Positions 1-11,813 of a stretch of 64,000 bases of DNA are shown one piece after another. This DNA is from Lucifuga dentata (Eukaryota; Chordata; Actinopteri; Ophidiiformes; Bythitidae). The DNA is taken from positions 298,823 to 362,822 of the forward strand of contig VXCM01000807.1 in assembly GCA_014773175.1 (NCBI GenBank). Direction: 5' to 3'. The position numbers and the translations under genes were made by a program. How positions within the stretch are numbered: position 1 is the stretch's first letter; every line of letters starts with the position of its first letter. Below the pieces are notes generated by a model, which saw only the letters and a program-made list of their open reading frames with translations, was not told the origin of the DNA and searched no databases.

Positions 1-550
1 GTGAGAGAGGGAGGGGAAAGAGAAGTGTGACCGTTAGTGGATAAGTAAATGACACAAAAAACACACACATTCCATGCACACACTCTCATCCATGCATGCG
101 GACACTCTCAAACTCTCATTCATTTTCATGCAGGAATTCTTTCATGTTTCAGGTATAACCTCAAAACACTCCACAGTTGTATGAGTGTCAAGGCTCGGAG
201 AATGGGCGGCACTAATCTAAACACGTGGATCAGTTTCTATACACATGAGAAGCAGCTAGAAGGTGAACATGGTGGAGGAACTACCTACATGTATTCACTG
301 GCAATACCAGACCAAACGTCACAGGACAAGACATGGCACATGGAGGACACAAACGTACTAGCACAAGTAACAGGGGAGTCTGACACTGCTCCACTAGAGG
401 GTCTCAGGTCAGAGTGACGGCCATCACGGTGAGAACAGAAAATAAGTGAACCAAAGCTATAAAGGTGCAGGGTTGTGAGCAGTAAGGGGAAATGGTATTC
501 AACTAAGAGAGACAGAGAAAAGCTGCAGATAATCGCTTTTGCTTAGCCTG

Positions 551-556
551 TTTATT
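551..556 (-). terminator. reln: possible polyadenylation signal AATAAA
   Basis: The plus-strand TTTATT gives AATAAA on the reln strand, about 90 bp past the gap. It could be the reln polyadenylation signal if the last exon is in the gap. A single hexamer is weak evidence. Confidence 0.25.
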
Positions 557-642
557 GCCTCGTCCATCCAGCAGGGCGGTGCCAGTGAGCCAGGAGTGCA
601 GCCAGGGCAGGCAGGGGCCTCTGCAGAGCGTGGGGTGGGGGT

Positions 643-846
643 NNNNNNNNNNNNNNNNNNNNNNNNNNNNNNNNNNNNNNNNNNNNNNNNNNNNNNNNNN
701 NNNNNNNNNNNNNNNNNNNNNNNNNNNNNNNNNNNNNNNNNNNNNNNNNNNNNNNNNNNNNNNNNNNNNNNNNNNNNNNNNNNNNNNNNNNNNNNNNNNN
801 NNNNNNNNNNNNNNNNNNNNNNNNNNNNNNNNNNNNNNNNNNNNNN
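643..846. other. assembly gap (204 N)
   Basis: Run of Ns. It lies where the terminal reln exon or its 3' UTR might be. Confidence 0.99.
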
Positions 847-1633
847 GTTCAGGTGGGGCAGGGAGGGCGGAGGATGGGAAATGTGTAGTGAAAGCTGGTG
901 TTGATATGTGAAGGCGGGGTGGGCGGGATGACCGGCAAATTGTATGTGTTCACGGGTGAATTGTCTGAGTGCGTGTTTTTTTTGGCGGGCGTGGAGGCTC
1001 CTGGCTCAGGGTCATGTTGTTGTCCACAGACAGACAGCCATGAGAGATAAAGGGATGGAGGGAGAGCTGCAGCAGTCGTACAGCCATACAGGGACTGGAT
1101 GGAGGAGGTTAGTCAGATGAAGCTCTGCACTTTGCACGGCGGTGAAGCTCATGTTTGTTTGTGAATGACTGGGATAAATGCTGGACCCCACAAACATTAA
1201 TCTGTTTCCAAATAGGACCCTTGAATTGTCAGCAAAGGCGCCAAATTAGCAGCCAGTCAAAAACNAAAAAACCCACTGGAACAGCTTGTTGCAAAAGGAA
1301 CAAAACAGATACAGGTATAGTGATGGATTACATCACACATATACACACAAACACAATATGTAGGTTACTGCATTGAAGAAATTTAAATTACCTACTCAGA
1401 AAATATATAAATTATAGAAATATTTGTCGCTCTAAGTTTTAAGATAACATTTCACAGTTTAACACTTCCCTCTGCTGTTGACAGGTCATGAATATTGTTT
1501 TGCTTCCTCTTTTTTTTTTTTTTTTTTTNTTTTATAGCTGTCTGAAAATCTGTGTGTTGGATCACTCTGTCACCTGGACGTTGGCTGGCCTGTGTGGGGC
1601 TCAAGTTAAGGTGAGGGCATGGAGATGATTGTA

Positions 1634-2470
1634 GTTATGAAGAAGAGGAAAGGAAGAGGAGGAGGAAGAAGCTGGGTGACAGTTGAAAGTGAGGAAGGGT
1701 TATGTGCAGTGTCATAGGGAAAGGGCAGGGCAGCAGGGGAGGAGGGGGCTGCATTCAGGAAGAGGCGGAGAACTTACCTGACACTACAGCCATGCCAGAG
1801 GGAGCAGAATACAGAAGAGAGCAGAGGTTAGAGCGCGAGAGGGGAGGGGCAGGAAGAGGGGGCAGCTGTCTCGTAGAAAGGTCTGGGGGGGTAGGAGCCC
1901 CGGCCTGGGGAGGCAGGGGCCCAAAGAGGTGAGAAAGCAGGAGAGAAGAGAGGCAGAGAGATTGTCAGATATGAAAGAAGTTAGAGTGAGTGGGAAGTTA
2001 AGGAGAATGAGGGAGAAAGAGAATGTTAAAGAGAAAGAATGTAGAATGGAAGAGAAGTCGAAAGTTGTGACAAGTGCAACAAAGGTGGGGGAAAGTAAGA
2101 AATCGCAGAAAGACATAGAGGTGAAGACAGAACAGCAAGATATATAGCAGTAGTCCATCCATTGTATGCCAGAATGGGAAGGAAAAAGAGAAAGAGGAAT
2201 TTTGTAGAAGGCAAAGATGGAGAGAAGGAAGAAAGGTAGGAAAGGAGGAGGACAAGGATGAAGTAAGCGGAGGGCAATGGAAGGATACAGTGCAGCACAA
2301 GCAGAGGAGTGCGCATGAGCACATGAACATATCCGTGACATAAGCAGCAGGGAGGGAAGGTGTGTGTGAAGCAAAAGAAAAGATTGAGCAGGAACAGGAG
2401 TGAGAGGAAGGATGTGTGAAGGAGTGGAGGAGTGGTGAACAGAAAGACAGAAATAAAAGAGCAAAGTGTG
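1634..2470. repeat. purine-rich (GA-rich) strand-asymmetric block
   Basis: Over about 800 bp the plus strand is dominated by A and G, so the reln transcript strand is CU-rich here. This composition, not coding, explains the long serine/leucine/proline-rich open frames on the minus strand. Confidence 0.8.
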
Positions 2471-2854
2471 AGGATCACGGTCACTCTTTTCAGCAGACAC
2501 TGTTGAAAACCGTGCGAGTGTGAGGAAGGGTGTGAGGCAGCAGGTCATGGCCACACTATACCAGGGACAGCTCAGGTTAGACGTGTGTGTATGTGGTTGT
2601 TGCCTGTTGTGCAGCATTTGAAATGCATTTGGGTTCACGTCTGAATGAACCATTCCCACATCAGAGACACATTGCTCTGATACCCACAGCAACATGCAAA
2701 AATGCATTCAAAATGCTTTGTGATATTTCCAAATTAATAAATCTGCTATCTTAGTATAAATCATGTGCGTGATATCTTCTGTGTCCTGCAGAAACTTTGC
2801 ATCTCCAGTTTTGTATTTTATAAACTCTAAAACTCACATAGACAAGATTACTCT

Positions 2855-2938
2855 ATGTTGCCTCAGTAAGAAAGTCCTGGGTTCAAATCCAGCTTCCCAT
2901 ATCTGGGTTTTCTCCCATGATAAAAATGTCTGTGGGTC
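2855..2938 (+). repeat. degraded tRNA-derived SINE-like fragment
   Basis: Contains a B-box-like GGGTTCAAATCC after TGTTGCCTCAGTAAGAAAGT, followed by GGGTTTTCTCCCATG. This order resembles a widespread fish tRNA-derived repeat with its middle deleted. Family assignment is from memory and tentative. Confidence 0.45.
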
Positions 2939-3526
2939 AATAACACTTCATTGTTTGTAACCTTCTATACACATTTTTTTACACTGGCAGTTTTTTCTGA
3001 CCTCCATGATGTCTTGGAGGTCATTATCCAGACTTTACAGTTGTTTTTGCATACTGTCTGGTGCTGGTTAAGACAAACAAACTGAATTTAATGTGTAAAA
3101 TTCCTTTCAAAAATTGGATCACTTAGCTTAAAATGTTATTTTAATACATCTATAACTTTTTGAGGCTTTGAGTGAGAGAAACAACCTGTCAATGAGACAG
3201 ATTCTACAAGACACTGAAAATGAGTGTAAGCGAGAGCTGATCTGTGATACATAGAGCAGCAATCCATAGGCCACAGCCAAGCACGACTCACTCTGACACA
3301 AAAAGCTGTCATGAGCATAAAAGCCGCCTCAGCAGAGTATTAATCTGACTGCTGAGAGATTTGTTATGTACAGTGAACAGCATACATGTACGTGTGTATA
3401 TTCCTGTGTTTGTGTTGAGTACAGGGACCATTTCTATGGGTGAGGTTGAGGCATGGGCAGACTGGAACTCTGCTGAGGGCCAGTCTGGGGGGGAGGGCCA
3501 GGGCCATCTAGAGATTGGGTACTCAC

Positions 3527-3625
3527 AGAACTACTTCCACATGGTCCAATGCCCACTGGTCATGTCCTGCGCCATCGTGACGTGGCTGCCACCATCGCAA
3601 CATCACCCCTTTAACCCTCGCTTCT
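3527..3625 (-). CDS. reln: reelin exon 61 of window (mammalian exon 63): end of repeat 8B
   Basis: 99 nt, phase 2 to 2. Encodes [20 protein letters not shown] and [12 protein letters not shown]. The donor reads CT-GTGAGT, so the intron supplies an immediate in-frame TGA if it is retained. In mammals this exon is followed by a 6-nt microexon and the exon for the basic C-terminal tail, which I could not find here. Confidence 0.96.
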
Positions 3626-6600
3626 CTGTAGAGATGGTGGGAGACATTGAAGGGTCAATGAGTGTCAGAAATTGTGCTAGATCAATCCACTGGTGTTTGC
3701 TTTACTGCTTTAAAATGAGCGTCTGTGTGTGGGTCTGTGTATATCACTCACAGTGGGATGTTGTAGGAGACTCTCTGGGCCTTTGTGAAGTCTTTGGGCT
3801 GATGCTGGGCTATGACATGCCAGCTGACCCCGTTGTTGATGCTGTACTGCAGCAGCACAGCCCGGTCCACGGTGTCAGCCTGGTCCAGAGCGATGTTACA
3901 GCTGTCTGTCTGTGACATGCTGCCAATCTGCAGCACAAACATGATCTTACTGTGGGGAGACAGAGAGGGAGGGGCAAAGTGTTTGCACAGATATTAAAAA
4001 AAGGCAGTTAAGTAAAACAATGAAAAGACAGTCATACAAAATTATTACTAGTAAAAAAAATAATCATAATAATAATAATAATAAGCATAAAAACATGTAG
4101 GAGAGAGACCAAAAAAAAAAAACNAAAAAAAAAAAACAGATAAAGGCTTATCTGGTGGCCTTCCCAAAATTAGAAGCACAATTCTAGATGAGCTTATTGA
4201 CTCAAATAAGCATTAGATAGAATAACAGTAACAGTAATGAAATAAACAGAGAAGTACATCACAAAAAAAGAGATAAAAATTAAAGGACACAGACGTTGAT
4301 AAGATAGATTTCTAATGGTATAACTAGATTGGAGAAAGCTTAGATATCTGCTGCAGCTATGAGGTAAGTGGGTCAATATATATATGTATATATGTTTTGG
4401 TAGTACCTGTACCTGGCTCTAGTGAGGTCCAGCGGTTTAGTAACAGCCTGCCTCATCTTACAGCCATTGAAGTAGAGTGAGTCTCCATGTGCGTGGGGTG
4501 ACAGCTGCCCACAGCCACTGCCCACTCCACCACCCTGGATCAGCTGCCAGCTCTCCTGAGACACGCTGCCTGATTCAAAGTTGTCTTTAATGGAGCTGGG
4601 CAGATCACTGCTGGAGAGGGAGCAGTCATCACCTATTGGGGTGTGAGGGAGAGAAGAGAAGGAGAGGAGAGGAAGTAGAAGTAAAACAAGTGGGTAAGTA
4701 AGTAAAAGAAGCAGTTGAATGATAATAAATGGCATTTGTATCTAGCTAGCAGAATGTAATTTCATGGCCCACCATGGTGTCCCTCATCACAGATGCAGAC
4801 CACTCCATTTGTACAGTAGCCGTGGCCGCTGCAGAGTCCTGGGCAGGCTTCCCCAATGTAGACATGGTCTACTCCCCAGCCGTGCCGCTCTCCTGTCCCC
4901 TCCTTTTGAATCCAGCGGAAATGTGTAGCCCTGGAAATATACACCAAATCATTTACACCACTGTAGCCAGCAAGAGAGGGAGAGAGAGAGAATGCTTCAC
5001 TGCTGACAGCGACTGCATACTGTACCCTGAGGAGACGTGGTCTGGCAGCTGGACGGTGACCCTGGTCCACGCGGAGCTGTTCACTGGGCTGTAAATGGTG
5101 GACTCGTGGAACTGGAATGGAGAGCAGCCCACGTTGTTGACAGAGGAGGGAAGACACTCTGCCTGCACCAGCTGCCACGAGTCAGACCTGACGAAAGAGT
5201 GAAAGCTAAAAACTGTTCATGTACAAACCTAAAACCTAAAATATATAAGGAAAAAAGATTTCAATTTATGTTCATATCTTTGCATTACAAAACTGAACAG
5301 TAAGGAGTGTTTGGGAGTGCTGATGCTAAATGAGCAGGTTGGAGCTGGCTGGTTGTGTCATTTGTTCAGAGTTGACTGGATTGTCACAGCCCTACAGAAC
5401 AAGGTAGGCTGCAGTTGCACCACATTTAAATTTGTCATATAAAGTATCTATATATGTATTCACAATATACTGACAGCTGTGTGTTGAAACCCTAGACATT
5501 AATTCCAATTTATGACTCTGGGCTCTTGGATGCCATAACACCAGCAAGTATTACAGCTTTAGGTTTTTGTATCTCATCAGTTATCTGAAGAAAAAGGGAA
5601 GATATACCATCAAAAGACTATTTTACTATACAAATGGTTATTTATTAGGGTCTTTCTTTTGTTCTCTTACCTTGCGTCCTTCCTGTACTGCAGCAGAACA
5701 GAGTGATGCTCTTCACAGGTGTCTGCCTCACAACCAACAACAATCTGCACAGACATGAAAGACATAAAGGACTTAAGCCGTCATGTGCAAGATGAATGAC
5801 AGCAGTTAATACAGCTATGTGGCTCTCTGCTATTACCTTAAACTGTAGAATATATCCAGGCTGCACTATGAGTTCACGAGTGGCCAGGATGTTCTGTGTC
5901 CTGTCTTGGTTCTTGTTGGGCCAGTACAGGTGGAATGAAGGGTTTCCACAGAAACCAGCTGTACGCACAGCGTTAGGGTAGAAACTCCAGCTCTCCTCGT
6001 GAGAAAGGCCCTCTGGTGAAAGCCAAAGGGTGGTTCAAAATTATTTCCAGATATGATTAGTATTATTTTCGTTATCTGCTTATATTAACACATACCATCA
6101 TCAAAGGTGTCAAGCAGCATGGATGGGTTGATATCTGACCCCCCCACCAAGATGTTGTCGATGGCCCACTGGGCTCTTTCCAGGCTGGGGGTGGCCAGGC
6201 CAGAGGAAATAGTAAATGGTTGCCACCAGCGCAGGCGGGTGGCATTGGTCAGAGCGCCCTCTGGGAGGACAATATAGTCTCTCCTCACTGACACATACTT
6301 CATATAGTCCATTTCATGCAGGAGGGTCCAGGACACACCTGAGGGAACAGTATGGACAGAATGAGGAAAAAAAAGCAAAAAGCAGGTTTGGGAAGGAAAA
6401 AAAGAAAAAGAAAAGGAATTGGATTCAAAGACTGAAGATATGACAGTGCAGAGGAACGGCATGTTATTACTGTATTATATTATTACTGCACCTCCATCAG
6501 CAGAGTAGTCCAACAGCACTCCCTCTTTACGACAAGTTGGACGGTGGCACATGGTCATGTTATCTTCACTTCCTATCCTGGCCCAGTACTCCACAAACCT

Positions 6601-9600
6601 ACGCACAGAAACACGAAGTTCATAATGGAGTTACAGAAAAACAATGCAGAAAGACAGATAAAACAATTTCTGAATCTCATTGTTACTGACAGAAACTGAG
6701 TACTGACTTAGCTCCACGGAGGTCCAGGTCAGCAGTGACAGCCTGTCGAGCACTGGCCCCTCCAAAATACAGAGCTGTCCCCTCTACCAACACACCACAG
6801 TCTGTACAGGGTCTCCCACCCTCCAACACCTGCCACTGGGGGCCTGCTGCTGCTGCTCCTTCCCAGTCAAAACGCTCCTTCAGCGATGCCTAGAGAACAA
6901 AGATAGCTGTCTGAATCATCTCCTCAGATTCTACTCTGCCATATTCTTTTACAGTCTGTTTTTGGCGCTATTAAAAACAACAAGTCTGACATGCTCTACC
7001 TTAAGAGCAGAGCTGGCGTAGCAGTTTAGTCCAGTGAAACCAGGGTCACAGAGGCAGCGCTGATCCAGACAGTCCCCATGTCCTCCACAGTGGCCATCAC
7101 ATGCTGGGCCAATGTAAAAGTTTTCGACCCCCCACTGAATGTCTGAATGCTGCTGGTAAAACCGGAACCGCACAGCACTAAGGAACAGACAGGGACAATA
7201 AGGCCAAATCTTTTTGATTATGCACACACAGTCAGAAATTAATCAGTGTCAATCATGAATGCTATGCTGGGAGCATTAAATGTGAAGCATGATGAAGCTA
7301 TGGGACGACTCACGTGTCAGCCAGGCTGTCTGGCAAGGGATAGACTACCCTTTTCCATCCTTCAGCAGGAAAGAACACTGACGGCTGGGAGACCTGTCCC
7401 CCACAGCGGGGGTCTGCAGGCAGGCACTGTGGCACCAAATACTTCCATGTCACCCCAAAGTCCACTGAATACTGAACGTGGATCTGCCGGTCTGCATGGC
7501 GCTCTGGTACACTGCAGCCCACCGCAAGCTAAATGACCACACAGGTACTGGTAAGGTTGGAACATCTGTTACATGGCACAAACATATACATGTTTTCATT
7601 GCCTGAGAATCCTTCTAGGATCAAACCTTGAACTGCATGACCCAGCCCTTGTCAGGAATGATGTCATGTGTGACAGCATACACCTCTCTCCCATCAGCGC
7701 TGCCACACACCATCACCCCATCTGGGGAGTTGCAGAAGCGCTGTACTGAGCAGTCCTCTGAGAACAACCAGTGATCGCTCACTGAATGATACAGAGAAAG
7801 AGAGAAACATGTAAAAAGAGAAGTAAAGGATAGTTATCAATTTTTTATTAATCTTTAGAAATAACAAAAAACATGCAACTGTTGTAGCTGACCAGGATAT
7901 TCATTTAGACCCCTGGTTGAGCTTTGCAGTACCTATGGGGATTTCTTCCTGCTCACTGAGTTGGTCCATCCTTCCTGAGGTCTCATCAGCAGGAGATCTC
8001 TCATGGTTAGGAAGTGCCACTCCTCCAAAGGTATCAGAGATCTGTGCCCGTGGGTCTGAGCCTGCGATGAGGACATTATCCAGAGCCCAGTCACTGTGGT
8101 CTGCACCGTCATGCTGTGGCTGCCACCAGCGCACACACACTCCTTCCTGGCGGGCAGCAGGGGGCAGCAGCACATTCACAAACCTGAACACAGTGTGAAA
8201 CACAGTATGCAAAAAATTAATGCTTCAGTCATTATATGACATTGTAAAAAAATTGTCCCTTATCATGCTCATCAACACTTTGCACAAATTAACAGGTCCA
8301 TGTAGGACTCACCCAGGCTTGGTGTACAGATCATAGAAGATCTCTGTCAGTAGATGCCAGTTGATTCCTCCATTCAAACTGTACTCGAGAAGCACACCTT
8401 GATTACGGTTGCTAGGTGGGATCATGCAGCCATACATGAAGTAGAACTGGATGAACTCAGCATTGGTCAGGTTCAGGTCCACTGTCACCAGCTGACGACT
8501 GCAACTCTGTGCACACAGTGCACAGGGTCATGTGTTATACCATGCATACATGCCACAGATTTTGAAATGCATTTAACTTCCGCTATCCCCTTGGATGTGA
8601 TGCATCTGTAACAAAGAAAGAATCAAACAGTGATGACAGATATATATTTACCCCACTGAAGTGCAGAGCAGCTCCAGAGGCTACAGCTCCACACACAGTG
8701 CTGAGCTTCCCACCGGTGAGCAAATGCCAATGGCTGAGGGAAGGAGCTCGACTGAAGCTGTCCTTCAACTGGGATGGCAGGGGAACCACTGGCTCATCAC
8801 AGTACTCTCCACCCCACTCTGGGTCACATCTGGGAGGTGGGTGGAGTCAGTCACAAATAATCAGATTCAAAGACAATGTGGCCACTGAGTTATACAGAGG
8901 GTCAATTTTTACTTAAAGAAACAACATCTTTTCTGACTATCTTGACAGCAAATATGAAGGTTTCTATGTCATGTTTAAGCCTTACTGCCCTTTCCTATTC
9001 ATAATAAGGACAAGTTTAAGACATTTATGGTGAAAAGCCTTGCATGCAAGAGGATATCTTACTTACACGCAAGAACTCTGTTGGCAGCGTCCATGTCCAG
9101 AGCACATATCTGGGCAACCATCACCAATATAAAGGTTATCCAGAGCCCACGTCTGTTGCTTGTCAAAAGGAGCCTGCTGGTACCAACGGAACCTTGTAGC
9201 TGGAGACCTGAGAAGCAGTCACAGATTAAATCATACATTAATATGAATTCATACTTAATATGCAAATCCTCACATTCTGTGTATCAGATTTTAACGTTTT
9301 GAATAGGAGTAGCTATAAACATGAAGACCATCACCACGTTGGAACCTAACCTAGCATAGGATGGGATTGGCAGAGTGACACGCCCCCACTTGTTGTACGT
9401 GTCAGAAACCAGCAGCCTCTGCAGGGTNTGGGATTGGCAGAGTGACACGCCCCCACTTGTTGTACGTGTCAGAAACCAGCAGCCTCTGCAGGGTGTAGGA
9501 GGAGCAGTCAGGGCTAGTAGGCAGACAGTCTCTGACCACAGGCTGCCAAGTCAGACCCAGATTCAGAGAATACTCCAACTCTACAGCTGTAGAGAAAGAA

Positions 9601-11780
9601 GACAGGCTAAAACCAATCAATTAAAAACAACATCTTTTTTTTCCAGTATGGACTGCCAGCTATGCCTCCATGCGTTTCATTGCTTACAATAACAGGAGCT
9701 GGTGACAGAACAGGAGGCGGAAAAGTCAAATTGGATGAAGGCGTCTTGGCCCAAGCTAATGTCAGTGGTGACAGCATAGCGAGTGTTGGACTTTTCTATG
9801 AAGGCAAAAGCAGCCCCATCAGAGCCACAAACAGGCATACGGGTTCCTCCAGGGTGAAGGAGCCAGGAGCGCCCATCAATGGAGGAGAAATCATCTTCCA
9901 GAGGTCCCCAGCCACTGGCACTGCCACCTATCACCACCTGAAGGAATACGATGATGAATGTTTAGTGGAAAGAGTACAAGAAAGTGGAATTTCTTTGCAT
10001 GTTCACTGAAATTTAGTCACCACAACTTACAATAAATGTGTGTGGGGATTTCAGAAGAATGAAAATAAAAGCAAGGACGTAAATGGATAGAAAGATTAAT
10101 AAAAAGCAATGGTACTTCTCACTGAATGTACCTGGTCAATGACCCATGGGCTGTAAAAATGTCCATTCTCAGAGGGCTGCCACCAGCGGAGGCGAGTGGA
10201 TGGGGTGCGGGCACGCAGCGGGATCTCAAGGGCCACCAACCTAGCTTGATTGCTGCTGTTGCTGAAAAGAAATTCCTGGAGGAGACCCCAAGTCAGACCT
10301 CCATCCACAGAGAACTGGAGCAAAACAGGTTGCGAGCGAGGGTCTGGGGCCGCCTTCCCACAGCCAAGTCTCAGGAAGAACTGTACAAATCTGGAGAATC
10401 CAACCATTAACACAAGAGCTAATTACTGACAACATGGATGTACATTTTTTGTTTAACATTTTGTTTGTGCATGTGTGTGTGTGTGTGTGGCTATACCTGG
10501 CATTGGACAGATCCATGTCCTTAGTGACCAGCATGCGCAGGCCATCCTCGCTGAAGAACAGGTGGTTCCCACTGGACATGATTCCACACTTCCTGGATGG
10601 TTTACCGCCACTCAGCAGTTTGAAATGCTCAGCATCCACTGCTCCATCTTTAGACATGTCAACACACACAAACAAACAAAACACCTCCAAAACATTATGT
10701 GTGCATTCAAATCCAAGCACATGATCATGAATACATGATTTACAGTATTAACAAAAAGATTAAACACTGTAGTGTGATGATGAAAATGAATGCAAACAAA
10801 ATTGTGCCAATTAGGATTTCTTCAGCTATCACAGATCAATACACACTACTAGATGCAAACCTTTAATGCTTTATGTTCCTTTTGAACATGAAAGCACAAT
10901 AAACAACTCACTTCCTGTGGATTCACGTGGGCAACTGCATGTTATTGTACCTTCAAAGTCCTCTTTGAGGAAGTCAGGGTTGGGAGTGTCAGGCATGGAG
11001 CAGTCTGATCCAGAGTAGCCAGGATCACACAAACAGTGAGTTCCACCCACACAGGCCCCGTGGCCATTACACATGTCCTGACACTGTGGGCCAATGTAGA
11101 CAATGTCAAGAGCCCAAGTGGGTGGGGCAGAACCAGTTGAAAAGAAACCCTGGTACCAACGAAACCTTACAGACCTAAACAGAGATTAAAATACAGAAAA
11201 ATTAAAAAGACAGATGTGTAAAAGTAAAAAGTGGGTGTGTGTGGAAAAAGTTTAAGAGGATAGCTCCACAGAGAATGTTTATTTAGTGACTTCTTTCCAT
11301 TTGTGGATCTGCAGTAGAAGATGTGTTCTGTCATTACCCGCAGAGGCGCAGCTTGCCAAAGTGGATAACCTCCCTCCGCCAGCCCTGGGTGGTGCCAGGG
11401 TAGTAGACACTGGCAGGGTGGAGCTCTGTAGAACACAGTGAGGATGGCTGTGCTCCACCGGCACACAGGGGCACCAGAAGGTGCCATGTGGCACCAAAGT
11501 CCCGTGAGAACTCAAGACGCACTGGATGGGCAGCGGAGCTGTCAGCTGTGCAACCCACATTAATCTAGAGAGACATACATGACATGCACATGACATCAGT
11601 GAAGATGACTTGTAAGAGTAGGAGTCATGATCACCAAAGCTGTGTGTGTGTGTGTGTGTGTGTGTATACCTCAAACTGGATGATAGTGTTCTCATTTACG
11701 TCAATGTCCCTGGTGGTAATGGAGTGCTCTCCAAGCTCACTGGAGACAAAAACCATGGCTGACTCATCTTCCTCCCTGCA

Positions 11781-11813
<33 letters not shown>

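Larger units (their letters stand above)
1..3526. other. 3' part of the reln locus: last intron and possibly 3' UTR; terminal exon not identified
   Basis: No sequence encoding the conserved C-terminal tail (around RHFYNRRRRSLRRYP in mammals) is visible on the minus strand. The 204-N gap at 643-846 could hide it, or it may lie left of the window. Contents seen: gap, a purine-rich block (1634-2470), a degraded SINE-like stretch (2855-2938), single Ns at 1265 and 1529 and a possible polyadenylation signal at 551-556. Open frames here are composition artefacts. Confidence 0.7.

Noticed and set aside
1784..2707. 307-residue minus-strand open frame
   Set aside because: Low-complexity Ser/Leu/Pro/Phe sequence produced by the CU-rich strand; overlapping frames have the same composition and there is no homology or splice context.
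9791..10390. Assigning the receptor-binding lysines to GCGK (exon 42) and GGTK/R (exon 43), which would imply loss of one lysine in fish
   Set aside because: That pair is also 107 residues apart in human, but only the FIEK/PFDK assignment agrees with the numbering of Cys2101 and the Ala2688-Asp2689 site.
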